DNA of 64,000 bases from Tenrec ecaudatus (Eukaryota > Chordata > Mammalia > Afrosoricida > Tenrecidae), in assembly GCF_050624435.1 (NCBI RefSeq), contig NC_134539.1, positions 41,386,001 to 41,450,000 of the forward strand. The letters are read 5' to 3'. Positions 11,201 to 22,660 of this stretch are shown here, piece after piece (the first letter of the stretch is position 1; every line of letters starts with the position of its first letter). Made by a program: the position numbers and the translations under genes. Below the pieces are notes generated by a model. The model did no database searches. It was not told where the DNA came from and was given only the letters and a program-made list of their open reading frames with translations.

Positions 11201-12710
11201 GAAGGGATACTCCGTAGTCCTCTGATTTTAAACCCTCGGCTGTCTCTGTACCTTCGTCATGGTTCACCTGCTACAATAACGCAAAGAATAAAATCGGCTG
11301 TGGTAGTTAAATGCCAGGCTTTGTTGTGTTCACAAACCACTTTTGAAAGAATGAGAAAATCTCTAAAAATTGTGCAACCATTAAGATCATTATTCTATTA
11401 ACCAGACATGCTGGTATCATCTTAATTCAAATATTTGTAAGCAGTTAAAAGATGCTCATTTTTATTCACAATGCCTCTCATGTCCCATCTGGCACAAGCA
11501 ATTTCCTTGTGTGTGCCTTAAAACTGTGTCATAAAGAAATTAATTTTACCCTAAGGGCTTTCGCTATGAATCTCACAATGCTCGTTCTGGTTATTTCTCA
11601 ATTTCAACATCAGTAACAAATTGTTCTTGCAGGGGGAATTTGCTTGTCAATTTTTCTAGTTTAGAACCGTCAGATTTTTCATTAGGTCTTGCCACTAACA
11701 AACTTCTTAGTTTGCTTTCCAAAGTTGTTGGCAGCTATTATAATTATTCTGTCACCACAACACATTGTATATTAGTGTATATTTATTAATTGGAAAATTA
11801 CCTTTTCAAATTAGTTTATAATGAGAATGATCGTGCTTACTGTCACTTAGACAAGCGGTAACTAAAAAAAAGAACCATTTCAGCAAAATGAATGTGATCA
11901 ATAACTGAAAGTATAAATATGTGTCTTGTTGTAATTGCTTAGCTAAACAATTTGCAGTTTCTCCATCACTTCCATAGGCGATGAGGATTATCCACTGATG
12001 CATTAACTCAATTTCCCAAAGACCAGTGATCTTAGGGAAAGAAGAGAAAACCACAGACCTGGGGAACTTGGTGTCATTAATGCCACTCTAAATTCATGAA
12101 CCCCATGATCACCACCTAGCAAAGGTGTTCACCCATCCTCTGTAATCCTACTACGTTTCTCCAGAAGGCCCATTTCTCTATTCTTTGCTCAGAAATTTAT
12201 TTTGTGGCACTTGTTACCTCCCCAGTACTTCAGCTCCCACACCGCTTTCTTATGGTCACCTTGCGTGTAGTTCAGGCAGAAAGAAGCTATGACATGGGAA
12301 GCCTCTCCTCTGCATGTGAACAAATCGTTACACCCGCATGATGTAGTGCCCATATTCTTTTTCACATCAGATACAATGGAAAGAGTGTCTCCCTCCTCAG
12401 CAGCAGTGGAGGTCAATGTTTAGATGTTCTCCATATCCCTTTGACACGCACCATCTATAGTACTACTTCCCTCCTTCAAGACACTATAATTCCTTGTCTC
12501 TGTTTATTTCAATAGACTCCTAACTAGTATTCCTGTTCTACACGTACCTGTCAATCTGTCTACTCATCAGCATTAAATGCCTTAATAATTTTTTTGTTTG
12601 TTTTGTGTAGTGAAAAATTCAAGCTGACCTATGACCTTTCTGGCTTCATCCTTTGCCACCGACCTCCCCGTCACGTGGCTTTTGCCTCAGTGGCCTCATC
12701 ATGGCTCCTG
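11201..12710. other. Repeat-poor intergenic stretch
   Basis: About 1.5 kb with no recognised repeat or gene. The part from about 11400 to 12060 is AT-rich, rich in TAAT-type motifs and free of obvious decay signatures, so it is a candidate conserved non-coding element (not tested). Confidence 0.4.
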
Positions 12711-13025
12711 TGTTGCTGTTGTTTTCAGGTGCCATCCATGGAGGCATAGTAAAAACACTGCTGGGATCTGCACCATCCTCACAATGGTGCCTATGGTTGA
12801 GTCCATGTGGCAGCCACTGTGTCCGTCCATCTTGTCGAGGCCTCCTTTGTCGATGCCCCTCTGCTTCACCAAGCATGAGAGTCTTCTGTGGAGACATGTC
12901 CAAAGTATGTGAGACAAAATCTCACCACCTTTGCCTCTAAAGAGCATTCTGACTGTACTTCTAAGACAGATTTGTTTGTTCTTTGGACAGTGTGTAGTGC
13001 TTTTGATATTCGTCCCAGCACCATA
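12711..13025 (-). mobile_element. RTE LINE 3' fragment
   Basis: Reverse RTE 3' end: ttgctgttgttttcaggtgc, gcaccatcctcacaatggtg, gcagccactgtgtccgtcca, catgtccaaagtatgtgaga, and tctaagacagatttgtttgt. Gene-like frames on both strands are shadows of this repeat. Confidence 0.8.
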
Positions 13026-13051
13026 GATTCTCAGACTTTCTGTATCGATGA

Positions 13052-13178
13052 CATCTTCTGCAGGAGAAAGATGTGGCTTTCTTCTCCCTGAAAGTTACAG
13101 TCTTGGAAACCCAGAGGGATGGTCCTACATGCCCTATAGCATTGCTATGAGCCAGAATTGACTTGATGGCAGTGAATA
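13052..13178 (+). mobile_element. SINE, 5'-truncated
   Basis: Forward tail half only: caggagaaagatgtggcttt, gtcttggaaacccagaggga, gctatgagccagaattgact and tgatggcagtgaataagctt. It abuts the RTE fragment. Confidence 0.75.
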
Positions 13179-13299
13179 AGCTTTTACCTCAGATTAGAAG
13201 ACTCGGTGCCTGGATATTTTCAGAAATTATTTCCTTAAGCATCCTGAATGACTTTTTCTTCTATCTTTAGCATCTATAAAAATGGTATAATACTACACA

Positions 13300-13385
13300 T
13301 ATTTGCTTATTATGACTCCTTCCAGAAGGGAAGAGACTTGATCTACTTTGTTTACTGCTGATTCCCCAGTGTTAAAACAGTACCT
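13300..13385 (+). mobile_element. L2 3' end relic
   Basis: Resembles the L2 3' end: ccagaagggaagagacttga, tttactgctgattccccagt and aacagtacctggt. Ancient and short. Confidence 0.5.
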
Positions 13386-14125
13386 GGTTAGGGTGAAGGG
13401 AGGGTGGGGTAGAAAGGGGGAACTGCTTGTTTACCTTTAAGCCTTTAAGACATCAGATGCTGTAACGTTTGATAACCAGGCACCATCAGTTTTCTTCACC
13501 ACATTTGCTATGTACCTGCTTTGTCTTCAGTGATTGTGTCGGGAAGGTGAGCACCATGGAATACCAGTTTAATAGAACAAAGTATTCTTGCATTGAGGGA
13601 GTATTTGGGTGGAGGCCCAATGTCCATCTGTGACCTTAGTACTAAACCTATAAATATATGCACCTAGATCTAGTTCCCCATCCTCATTAATATATTTACA
13701 TATGTACATGCCTCGATTTAGGCCTCTGCCAATGCCCTTTGCCTCCTAGTTCTCTCCTCTATTCAAATGGAGACCCTTTGAGAGTGAATGGAGGCACTGT
13801 TAAAAATTACTTTGGTCAGAGGGAAGTCTCTGGAGGCTTATTCTGTGTGGACCCTGCAAATGTGTTTTTGGGCTTCCACTGTCATCCGTAGTCTTCAGCA
13901 AACTAGAACTTCATAATTTAAGTTTTGATAGCTTCCCTCCTTTGAATTTGGATTTTATTATTTACAATCCTTGGATCGCACATGTTAGTGTCTTTCTTCC
14001 AGTGGGCTTAGTTGATGTCTCACTTAGATGATGGCTTGTCTGAAAGCTGCACTTTAACGTCCCAGACACTGGTTCTTGCTAATAGCCAGCCACCATCTGA
14101 TTTCTTCACCATACTTTAATCTGAC
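13386..14125 (-). mobile_element. L1 3' UTR fragment, tenrec-type
   Basis: Reverse-oriented. Shares with the copies at 30.4 and 43.8 kb the motifs caagcctttaagaccccaga (here a diverged variant), ataaccaggcaccatcagtt, a tcttcaccacatttgc run, the gtcgggaaggtgagcaccat segment and ttgcattgagggagtatttg. A second diverged pass of the ccaccatctgatttcttcac motif occurs near 14095. It lacks the polyadenylation end. Confidence 0.7.
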
Positions 14126-14394
14126 CATAATTGAGGGATGGGAATAATCTGCTTCTTAGAGAATATTGTAAACATGATTAAAATAGATTAAAATGAAAAA
14201 TCTGACTTGAATGGCCAAAATTTTGCCATTTTATCTCCCTTTTGATACACTTTTAGCTTAATCTCATTTTAATATGTTCTGTTCTGTCTTTTTCAAACAG
14301 GTTTATCTCTATTGTATTTTGTTATTGTTGGTAGCCTTCTTGACTCTCTGGTATGTATATGCTTTATGTTTTTCAGTATATGAAACCCAGGATA
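14126..14394. other. Intergenic, nothing recognised
   Basis: AT-rich spacer between two LINE fragments with no recognisable feature. Confidence 0.4.
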
Positions 14395-14640
14395 GGTGAA
14401 TCTATAGAGACAATAACTAGATTAAGGGTTGTTGGGAGGATAGTAGGGGTACAGAGGGGTAGGATAATGGGGAGCTGATATCAAGGAGTATAAGAAGTCA
14501 GAAAATGTTTTGAAACTGCTTCTGGCAGCAATTGTACATTACTTGATATGACTAAATTATTGACACTGAATGGTATGATGCCTGGATTAAGCCCTAATGA
14601 AATGGTTTGGGGGAGAAAAAAAAGAACTCACACCTGTGAC
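14395..14640 (+). mobile_element. L1M-like 3' end
   Basis: Forward fragment with a G-rich segment (gggttgttgggaggatagta) followed by a ttttgaaactgcttctggca and ttgacactgaatggtatgat run, a layout shared with 42750-42965 and 60090-60262 and typical of older L1 3' ends. Low identity. Confidence 0.4.
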
Positions 14641-15494
14641 AGCAGGTGGGAATCAGCGCTTCAATGCAAACCAGACTGTATGGTCACATAGATCCTACAG
14701 GCACTATTTGTTATTTATTGTACAACCGTGACTCCTACTTCTTTCTGGGGAAAAAAATCTTATCTGTTTTGGTGGTATCCAAAAGTCATAGGTTAGTATT
14801 AAGTATTGAAATTCCTTAGCCAACCATAGGTAAAGCAGTCCATCTGTTAGTAATTTATTTATTAAGGGAATATGTGGCCTAATTCTAGTTAATGAATTGT
14901 GAAATGTAGTCTGATTCATTAAAAGATATTTATGGAAAAAGTTTTGATAATGTTCTAAAGAAACCACTTATTCTTCAGCCGGTTGGTGTCCTTTCTGCAT
15001 TTGGTGCATGGAAGAGTAGTAGCTAACTTGTGATCATGACAAGAGCTAGAAGGTGACATGTAGTTTTTACAGAGGGAAAAATGAATATAACATGGTCTTA
15101 TGATATCATTAAGATACCAAATTTACCAAACCTGGAGATGTTCTATTATCAAACTTCTGTTTATGTCACATAATATTTTTATTATTTAGATGAGTTAAGA
15201 CAGAGTTTTCTCTTACTTGCTTCCAAAAACATCATTGTAAAAAAATTAATTTTCTCTTTCTTTGACTCCCAAGATCTTTCACAATATGTTTCTATGTTCC
15301 CCATATCAAATACCTGGCTCAATATAACCCACTTTTCAGTCAAACTAAAGAAATACAAACTCTTTTGGAATTAATATTTGATTTTGTTCTGCAACATCTT
15401 TGTATGGGCTCCCTCTCATTTCAAAAATTCCTCTGTCCATTTCTGTGTATCAAAATCCTTAGGATGCACTCATCTTAAGTATTATTTATTCAAA
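14641..15494. other. Intergenic, nothing recognised
   Basis: About 850 bp of AT-rich DNA. No repeat, RNA gene or coding signal was recognised. Confidence 0.5.
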
Positions 15495-15690
15495 AAGGAG
15501 TTTTGATATGGTAATGGATTATGATGATCTGCTAATTGCAAGGCTAGCAATTTGAACCCACAGGGAACTCTGTGGGAGAAAGATTGGGCTATCTCTTCCC
15601 ATAAAAATTAAAAGTCTTAGAAACTCAGGAACAGTTCTACTGTAAGTCCAAATCAACTTGATGGCAGTGAGTTTGGTTCAGGTTTTTGTT
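15495..15690 (+). mobile_element. AfroSINE-type SINE
   Basis: Forward copy: gatctgctaattgcaaggct, gcaatttgaacccacaggga (B-box-like head), tgggagaaagattgggctat, aagtcttagaaactcaggaa and aatcaacttgatggcagtga tail. Well defined. Confidence 0.8.
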
Positions 15691-15849
15691 TAAGATCCCC
15701 TGATTTCTGCACTCCTGATATTTTTTTGGTTAAGGTCCTGATTTCCCAAAGCAGCGAAAATTTCTTTTTTATTTCCTATTGTTATAAACTCATATTTCAC
15801 TTATGAAAGTGATTTAATTCTAGAATAAAATATAATACTTAATATTTCC

Positions 15850-15945
15850 CCCTAACCCTATGCTTCTCTGTATGTGGTAAGCACCTGACACAGAATTTTG
15901 CATATCTAATAAATAGTTCTTTAATTGAAGTTCTGAAAAATCAGA
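15850..15945 (+). mobile_element. L2 3' end relic
   Basis: Motifs resembling the L2 terminus: ggtaagcacctgacacagaa followed by catatctaataaatagttct. Short and old. Confidence 0.45.
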
Positions 15946-16035
15946 TTGAAAACCTACTCTTGTACTCTTTCTTTGTTTTAAGAAATTGCTTTAGCAGGAA
16001 AGAGGAAGACAGATGAAGGGAAGGAATTTATATTA

Positions 16036-16255
16036 ATAAATGCCTAATATATGATAGGCACCATGCTATGACTCTTGCACATTAACTTTATCCTCAGAAC
16101 AATTCTATAAGGTGTGTATTTTGATCTCCAGAGTACTAATGAAAAATATGAGGCTCAGCAGAGTTTTCAGGCATATACTCTTATTAAGTTATAGAGCCAG
16201 GACTTGAACCCGGGTAGTTATTAATTAAGCCCATGCTGCTTTTATCAAATATATA
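16036..16255 (-). mobile_element. MIR SINE
   Basis: Reverse-oriented MIR of about 220 bp: cattaactttatcctcagaa, tataaggtgtgtattttgat, gaggctcagcagagttttca and the tRNA-like B-box region gccaggacttgaacccgggt. One of the clearer ancient SINEs in the window. Confidence 0.75.
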
Positions 16256-16262
16256 AAATCAA

Positions 16263-16466
16263 AACAAAACTTACTGCCATCTAATTGATTCCAACTCATT
16301 GTGACCTGACCTGACAGAGCAGAACATCCCCTCGGAGGTTTCAGACTGTAAACATTTACTGGAGCAGAAAACCTCATCGTTCCCCTGAAGAGCCGCTAGT
16401 AGTCGCAAGCTGCGGACGCTGTGGTTGGCAGCCCCAATGCACAGCCCACTACGCCACAGGGCTCCA
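16263..16466 (-). mobile_element. AfroSINE-type SINE, near full length
   Basis: Reverse copy: aaaacttactgccatctaat, agagcagaacatcccctcgg, aaaacctcatcgttcccctg, tggttggcagccccaatgca and cgccacagggctcc. Confidence 0.85.
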
Positions 16467-16584
16467 CAGCACATATGCAGACCATGTAATATTTTGGATG
16501 AAGGGTTGATAATATTGGAGAGACAGAGTTTTTAGTGAGTAACTTAAACTCACAAGTTAGTAGAAGAAACGAATACTCACAAGT

Positions 16585-17630
16585 GCTATGTTGATAGTGT
16601 TGTTGGGTGTCAGTGAAGCAGCTCTCCCTCATGGTGACCCCGATGTCCAACAAGACTCAATACCACCATCCTGCGCCATCACACAATTGTTCTCATGCTT
16701 GAGACTGTTGATGCAGCTAGCTTCCTTGTTTGCGATGCCCTTGGTAAGTAGACTTGCCAAGCATGGCATTTTTTGGGGGGGACTGGTCTTAACTGATAAC
16801 ATGTCTGACACATGAGAAGCAAAGTCTAGCCATCTTTATTTCCAAGGAGCATTCTAGCTGCACTTCCAAGACAGATCAGTTTGGGGTTTTGGCAATTCAA
16901 GGTACGTTCAGTATTCTTTACCAGCACCCTAATTCAAATGCACCGATTCTTCTTTGGCGTTCCTTACTTCATGTCCACCCTTCACATTGCATGAGACAAT
17001 TGATGATGCAGTGTTTTGAGTCACGCACACCATAGTCCTCAGTAACATCTTTGCTTTTCAGTAGTCTAAAAGAAGTCTTGTGCAGCAGAGTTACCTAATG
17101 CAATACTTCTTTGATCTCTTGACCACTGCTTCCATGAGCTTTGATTGTGGATCCAAGTAAGACAAAATCCTTGACAACTTTAATCTTTCCTATATTTATG
17201 CTGCTGCTACCTATTGGTCCTGTTGTGAGGATTTTGGCACTCTGCATTGAGTCATAAAACCCACACTGAAGACTGCTGTCCCTGATCTTCATCAGCAAAT
17301 GCTCAAGTCCTCCTCATTGTCGGCAAGCAAGGCTGTGTCATCTGAATATCTCAGCTTGTTAATAAGACTTCCTCCAATCATGATACCACATTCTTCTTCT
17401 TATAAGCCAATGTCTCTGATTTAGCAGCATACAGATTGAATAAGTATGGTGGGAGGATACAATTCTGACACACATTTTCTCATTTTAAACCACACAGCAA
17501 TCAGTCCTACTATTCCCCTAACTGTCTCTCTTGAACCAAGCACAGGTTCTTCCTGAGTACAATTAAGTGCTCTAGAAATCCTGTTCTTCTCAAGGTTATC
17601 TATAGTCTGTCTTGATTCACACAATCGTAG
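16585..17630 (-). mobile_element. RTE LINE, 3' ~1 kb
   Basis: Reverse RTE copy of about 1.05 kb. It starts with a tgttgttgggtgtcagtgaa terminus and continues through ccatcctgcgccatcacaca, ccttgacaactttaatcttt, gcaaggctgtgtcatctgaa, and the reverse-transcriptase region near caaggttatctatagtctgt. It is truncated at its 5' side and degraded. Open frames here are short. Confidence 0.85.
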
Positions 17631-18195
17631 CAAAATAACATAATTAAAAGAAGACTCGATAATGTTACCTTAGAATGTGCAACATGGAGTTCTAAGATGA
17701 AATGCTTAGAGTGTCTGAATTTTCATTCTCTAGAAAGACGTAGGTGTGGCTAGGTTATTTAGAAATTATTGCAAAAGGGACAATGAAGATAATTCAGAGA
17801 AAGAGATAGAAAAACAAAACACCAATACATGGTATATTAATGAGCAGAAATTCCTGTGGCAACTGATATTTACTCACAATGGGGAGTCTCTGAGGAAAGC
17901 ACTTCACACTTGTCACCCTAGGTTGGGGAAGCTGAGGTCTTTACCAAGCACCCCATATCTCATTGTTTTTTTACTATACCCCTCAGCTCCTTTGGGGCTG
18001 TCAGGCACTAAAAAATAGGCCTTAGTGTTTAAGGTGGAAAATTGTGGAAGCACATATGAGTGGGGACCACCTATCACTCCAAGGGGCACAGAGTGGGCAA
18101 AAACAAATTCTGCTAGGTGGCATAGAGGAAGTTGGATTAAATATCATCAGGGAATCACAATAGGCATCACGGAGAAGATGTAGAATTTGACTGAG
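17631..18195. other. Intergenic, nothing recognised
   Basis: About 560 bp. A 90-codon + frame at 17746-18018 has no recognisable domain and no flanking gene structure. I do not call it a gene. Confidence 0.5.
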
Positions 18196-18395
18196 GTAGG
18201 TGATCCTGTGGGTTAGCTATTGAACTGCTAACCCAAAGGTTGACTCTTCAAACCCACCAGCTACCTCATGAAGAAAAGACGAGACTGTATGCTCTTATGT
18301 AGCTATCCAGTCTCAGAAACCCTAGGTGGGCTCCCTAGCAGTCAGGATGGGCTGGATGGCAGGGGGCTTAGTTTTTTATTTCTTTGTTTTATGGG
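18196..18395 (+). mobile_element. AfroSINE-type SINE
   Basis: Forward copy: gatcctgtgggttagctatt, gaactgctaacccaaaggtt, aacccaccagctacctcatg, gtctcagaaaccctaggtgg and a tggcagggggcttagttttt tail. Confidence 0.75.
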
Positions 18396-18604
18396 AGAGA
18401 AGACAAGACAAGAAGCAAGAAGTTAAGTGTAGCTTCGTTCAGCCTACCCTGTCCATCCATTACAATTACAATCCACCCATTAACTCACTATAATCTTTAT
18501 CCCCCCTTTACTATTTGTTTGTTTTTTATAGCGATTTCTTGTTATATAACATACTTATTTTTCTATTTGTTCCATTTGTGGTCTATACTGCTCTCTTCTA
18601 AATA

Positions 18605-18715
18605 AAATGTAAGTGCAAAGAGGGCATGCTATGTGCCAACTCTGTTCACTAATGTACCCTAGACCAATGCTTGGCCCATCAAAATTGGTTAAGAAATATT
18701 TATTAAATGAAATAA
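18605..18715 (+). mobile_element. L2 3' end relic
   Basis: agtgcaaagagggcatgcta, ctgttcactaatgtacccta, ccaatgcttggcccatcaaa and gaaatatttattaaatgaa follow the order of the L2 terminus. Confidence 0.6.
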
Positions 18716-21569
18716 TGAACATGATCACCCAGGTTTTGACTTACTGGATGCTGTCTATAAATTTAATGAAAATGGTGAATCTGAGAAGAAGGGATCCAGA
18801 AGGAAAAAAAATAATACATTTAGTTTAGGATCCAGAAGAATTTGCGGGGATCCGAGGCATGTTTCAATACACCGAAAAAGGGAGAAGGAAGGGGAATCAA
18901 TACAGGGTTTGCAATGCATGTCTTTGCTGTTTAACTTGATATTCAGCATCATACACTGGGCACATTTTCAAGGATCTTTTCCTCAGGAAATCATCTATAT
19001 TTATGGTATTAATAGACTCTGGCAGGCACAATAATCTCACATTTTCCTGGTATCATCTATTCTCAAGGGCCTCCAGGCTTTTGCACTGAAAAGTTATTTT
19101 TCTTGTAGTTTTGCATTTACTTCTTTCAACTGAGAATATATATCACAGAAGCTGATTCTGCTTGCAACTCCCACTCACTCAATAGTGTCCTTAATGTCAC
19201 TGATAAACTCAGAAAACGGTTTCCCTGGCACACCTTCTTCTTCCCTAACTTGTCACAGGTCTCTCCTCTGACCAGACACACTGAGAGGAACAACATCTTT
19301 TGAGGTAGACATGATCCTTTGACGCTTTATCCTACGTAGACCTATAAGTAATATTATCTGCTATCTAGTACTAGTACTTCTTGGATGAAGAGACAGATAT
19401 CATAAAGTTTCACATGTTAGGCAATGTCTGATTCTTACATTTTATGTTTGTATTGATTCATTCTGTAAAGTGAAATCTACCTACATGAATAACAATAATT
19501 TGGAAAAAGTTTTCCATTGTGTTGAAGTTTACCACTATGGCAATGAAGAAGAAATGGTTTGTTAAGAAAATTAATAGAGCAAATCCACTGTGAATAGAAT
19601 GTTAATGTTGATAACTAAGTCAAAGAAGAAATTACTTCCAAGCAATCCTAAGCACGTTAAATGCATTATTTACATGGACATACCTAGAATAATAGCTAAT
19701 TCCATTTTATTTATCTTTAGAATCGACTTCCCTCCTCAATTCTCTTACATTATATTTTTTCATATTGTATTATCTAGTTTCCCTGAAAGCAACTGTGTTT
19801 TATTTTCATTTTTATTGGTCAATCATTTAAATTGATCATTATTTCTACTTCCACCCAATTTGAGGCAAGCCTTAAAACAATGTTAAGTGTCAACATCGAA
19901 AGTTTCTGGGCATAAGGAGTTAGTTGAGAAAGAGTGAGCATTGAGCAGATATTATGGAAGCCTGCCACTGTAGGTTTTCCTCGTGGGGTACGACACAGCC
20001 AAGAGAGTCAGAGGCAGGCTCTGACTTTAGGAAAAGCAAGTCTGAAGAGACCTGGTGACTTGACATGGTAGAACTTCATGGAAAAATGTAATCTCAAGAT
20101 AATGAAAGCTTTCCACAGAGTTTTTGGAAGCCTTCTCAAATGTAAAGTAGTTTCAGAGTTTCTAAGTCATAATCCTTGTGAGAAACACATGAACTAAGTA
20201 TATACTTGTTTTTCTTTACCCATACAGATCTAGTCAAAACATTATTTTTTCAGAGTTAACTAGGTCAGCTTCTTTCTTTCTCACCCCAACCATACCTTAG
20301 CTTTTGCTCGCTCTGTTTTACTTGAAGCGCATCGGAATTTCCAAGAGCATGCATTTCTGATCCTTTGCTCATATTCCATACTTTTTGTATTCCCCTCATG
20401 ATCATTTATATGGCATGTCACATTTCTGCAATTAGAGAACTCATATTTTATTTCATCGAACCAGTGCTAAAATCCCAGCTACTGCTTTTCTGTAAATGGT
20501 GTACATTAACATTAAATACATTCATTGGAAGGCTTGGATGAAAGATTCCTATCCAAACCCTTTTCTTCCTAAGGATATTTTGGTGATTCAAATATTGTTT
20601 CTTAGCATGTTGCATTATTATGTGTGCATATTTCTTCTTTTAAGTAATAAAAATCCACACCTAATTTGACATGATTTCTTTGGCAGTTAATAAGTACACA
20701 TTATACAGTTTAATGAATCTGCAAACTAAATAATGGTTGTAGTGGGTGTGAAAATAGGGATATTTAAATGCATAAGGAATTTTAACACACATCCCAGTGG
20801 CCATGTAAATAGTCTTTTGATTCTTTTATAAATTTCAAATACTTTCTTGTGCAGAAACATAGTGAAAAATATAGTCCTGCTTATCCATATATGGTGCCCA
20901 TTATCATAGCTCAGAATGCTCATTGCATGCCTATTATCCACTTAAAAGCTCCATTAAAACCCCCACTCTGTGTCAGCAGCAGCTAAACAAGTAAAAAACT
21001 AAGCCTCATTTGTCAATATTTATCCCAAGAGATTAAAGACAGTTGTAGTGATGAGGTTTACTTAAAATTACATTTCTAGTTATTCTGATAAAAAGCTTTT
21101 AAATATGAACCCTGCCTTTATCATATCAACTCAGCATTCAAAAGCTCATTACCAGCGCAAATTTCAGAAGAGACCAACCCAAGAGAATTGGGCATAAAGG
21201 AAAATGATGGCAGGTAATGGACATTTGGTGGATTTAATTATTAACTCACCATAAGAAACTCAAGATTTTTTGTGTGTATTGCTTATTTACTGCTACTTAC
21301 AATCCATGTGAAAGATGTTTAATATTTCTAAAGCTTTTCAGGAAAGTTAAAAAAATAAGTAAGAATAAATATTGCTGAGAAATAAAAATTGATTTCCAAT
21401 TTAGGGCCATGTGCATAAATCACAACACAAGCGATCCTGGATTTCAGAATGTGACATAAATATGATGCATTTTGACACTTTTTTAAAAGGCCATGATATA
21501 TTCTCCTATTTTGATATGACTTCCTTGAAGCTTAATTTGGATACCATTGCCCACTGCCTTTATTTTATT
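18716..21569. other. Repeat-poor intergenic stretch
   Basis: About 2.9 kb with no recognised SINE, LINE or gene. The segment 20640-21260 is AT-rich with several homeodomain-like TAAT cores (for example gatttaattattaac) and looks less decayed than its surroundings, so it is a candidate regulatory conserved element. Open frames are short. Confidence 0.45.
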
Positions 21570-21598
21570 GTGTGTGTGTGTGTGTGTGTATGTGTGTA
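21570..21598. repeat. (TG)n microsatellite
   Basis: About 14 TG units, interrupted once by TATG, directly abutting an LTR-like fossil. Confidence 0.95.
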
Positions 21599-22086
21599 AG
21601 AGAGAACTTTATACCAAGAAAAAATGTATATTAAGAAAACATCCCAGCCCTATCCAGATCAAATCCATAGGTCTAATATTAGCCCATAAGTCTGATATTA
21701 GCCCATGATTTCCTCTTCAGACTCACTCAGCACATGCAACGATGTCGAATGCAGGAAGATCACAGGTCAGATGGTTTAAGGTCTTGTGGATCCATTGTCG
21801 AAGGAAGCATCTCAGTGCTGGCATGGGTCTCCATAAGACTCCTCCAGCCCTTCATGTATACCTCTTCAAGAGGAAGGTGAAGCAGAGAGAAGGGCCCCCT
21901 TGCAGGTCTCAGAAAGTCTCTGTCCTGGCTTGTCCACAGGAAGACGAAGGCAGAAAGAGAATGGAAGTTCCCAGAATATTCATGAGAAGGCCGTACCCAC
22001 AAGGAGGCATCACTGACTGACAGGCTAGACTCCATCACTTCACTCTTGATACCTTCAAGTTGACACAGGATTATGTAACGACCACA
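21598..22086 (-). mobile_element. Solo-LTR-like fossil
   Basis: Reverse-oriented member of the family at 2610, 25565 and 34326. It ends at the right with accttcaagttgacacagga then ttatgtaacgaccaca, the reverse complement of the TGTGGTAGTTACATAA start. It contains the aagaaaacatcccagccc motif shared with the other copies. ERVL/MaLR-class LTR by inference. Old and non-coding. The left end is probably trimmed at the TG repeat. Confidence 0.6.
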
Positions 22087-22087
22087 A

Positions 22088-22250
22088 CTTGTTATCTTCA
22101 AGCCAATTCTGACTCCTGGCAGCCCGATGTGTGACAGTGTAGAACTACTGCACAGGGTTTTCTAGACTGCAATGTCAATGGAAGCATACAGACAGGCCTT
22201 TCTTTTTTCAACTAGAAGGAAGTTCAAACTGCCAACCTTTAGGCCAATGT
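22088..22250 (-). mobile_element. AfroSINE-type SINE, partial
   Basis: Reverse fragment: ttcaagccaattctgactcc, gtgtagaactactgcacagg, ttttctagactgcaatgtca and aagttcaaactgccaacctt. The head end is missing or decayed. Confidence 0.65.
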
Positions 22251-22354
22251 AAAGTGCAAACCTTTTGTCTCGTCCAGGGACCTTTTGAAAATATACTAGT
22301 CATCAAATTTAGAGCCCAGCCTAAATACAGGATGAACTAAATGTTCTTCTCTAT

Positions 22355-22369
22355 ATCTGCAAATATCTC
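22355..22369. repeat. Target-site duplication, left (U6 insert)
   Basis: ATCTGCAAATATCTC, identical to the 15 bp at 22430-22444. The two copies bracket the U6-derived segment exactly. Confidence 0.9.
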
Positions 22370-22429
22370 TTGCGCAGGGGCCATGCTAATCTTCTCCAGT
22401 TTTAGTATATGTGCCGCCGAAGCAAGCAC
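22370..22429 (-). pseudogene. U6 snRNA retropseudogene, 3'-truncated, tailless
   Basis: The reverse complement starts at the exact U6 5' end (GTGCTTGCTTCGGCGGCACA, then TATACTAAAACTGGAGAAGA, then TTAGCATGGCCCCTGCGCAA). It stops at the GCGCAA position, so the 3' part of U6 is absent, and about 10 nt around the usual AACGATACAG are missing. No poly(A) or U-tract is present. Perfect 15-bp direct repeats flank it. The structure fits reverse transcription and insertion by a LINE machinery of a tailless snRNA copy, not an active gene. Confidence 0.92.
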
Positions 22430-22444
22430 ATCTGCAAATATCTC
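22430..22444. repeat. Target-site duplication, right (U6 insert)
   Basis: Second copy of ATCTGCAAATATCTC, with no mismatch to the left copy. This suggests a fairly recent insertion. Confidence 0.9.
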
Positions 22445-22532
22445 ATTTGATATAAAGTCACATTCTGAGGTTCCAGTGGATATCTCTTTGGGGAGCCCTT
22501 TATTCAACACACGACAGATATCTGGAGAGTAG

Positions 22533-22660
22533 TCCTAGTTCATTGGTAGAATTCTCACTTTCATTTCAGGGGCCCAAATTCGGTTCCCAGTCAATGTACT
22601 GAATGTGCAGCCATCAGTCATCACCCTTGTCATGAGGCTGACTCAACAGCAGATAATTTA
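22533..22660 (+). mobile_element. tRNA-Gly-derived SINE
   Basis: The first 66 bases parallel tRNA-Gly(GCC): ttcattggtagaattctcac (A box region) and a ggttcccagtcaatgta B-box/acceptor-like end. It has no intact cloverleaf and lacks the conserved GGTTCGA B box (it reads cggttccca). A short downstream stretch ends ggctgactcaacagcagata, like the RTE-type tail. It is a SINE head or tRNA-related relic rather than a functional tRNA gene. Confidence 0.65.

Noticed and set aside
22533-22598. Functional tRNA-Gly gene
   Set aside because: A- and B-box regions are degraded (cggttccca in place of GGTTCGA), pairing in the stems is poor and a SINE-like tail follows. Called a SINE head instead.
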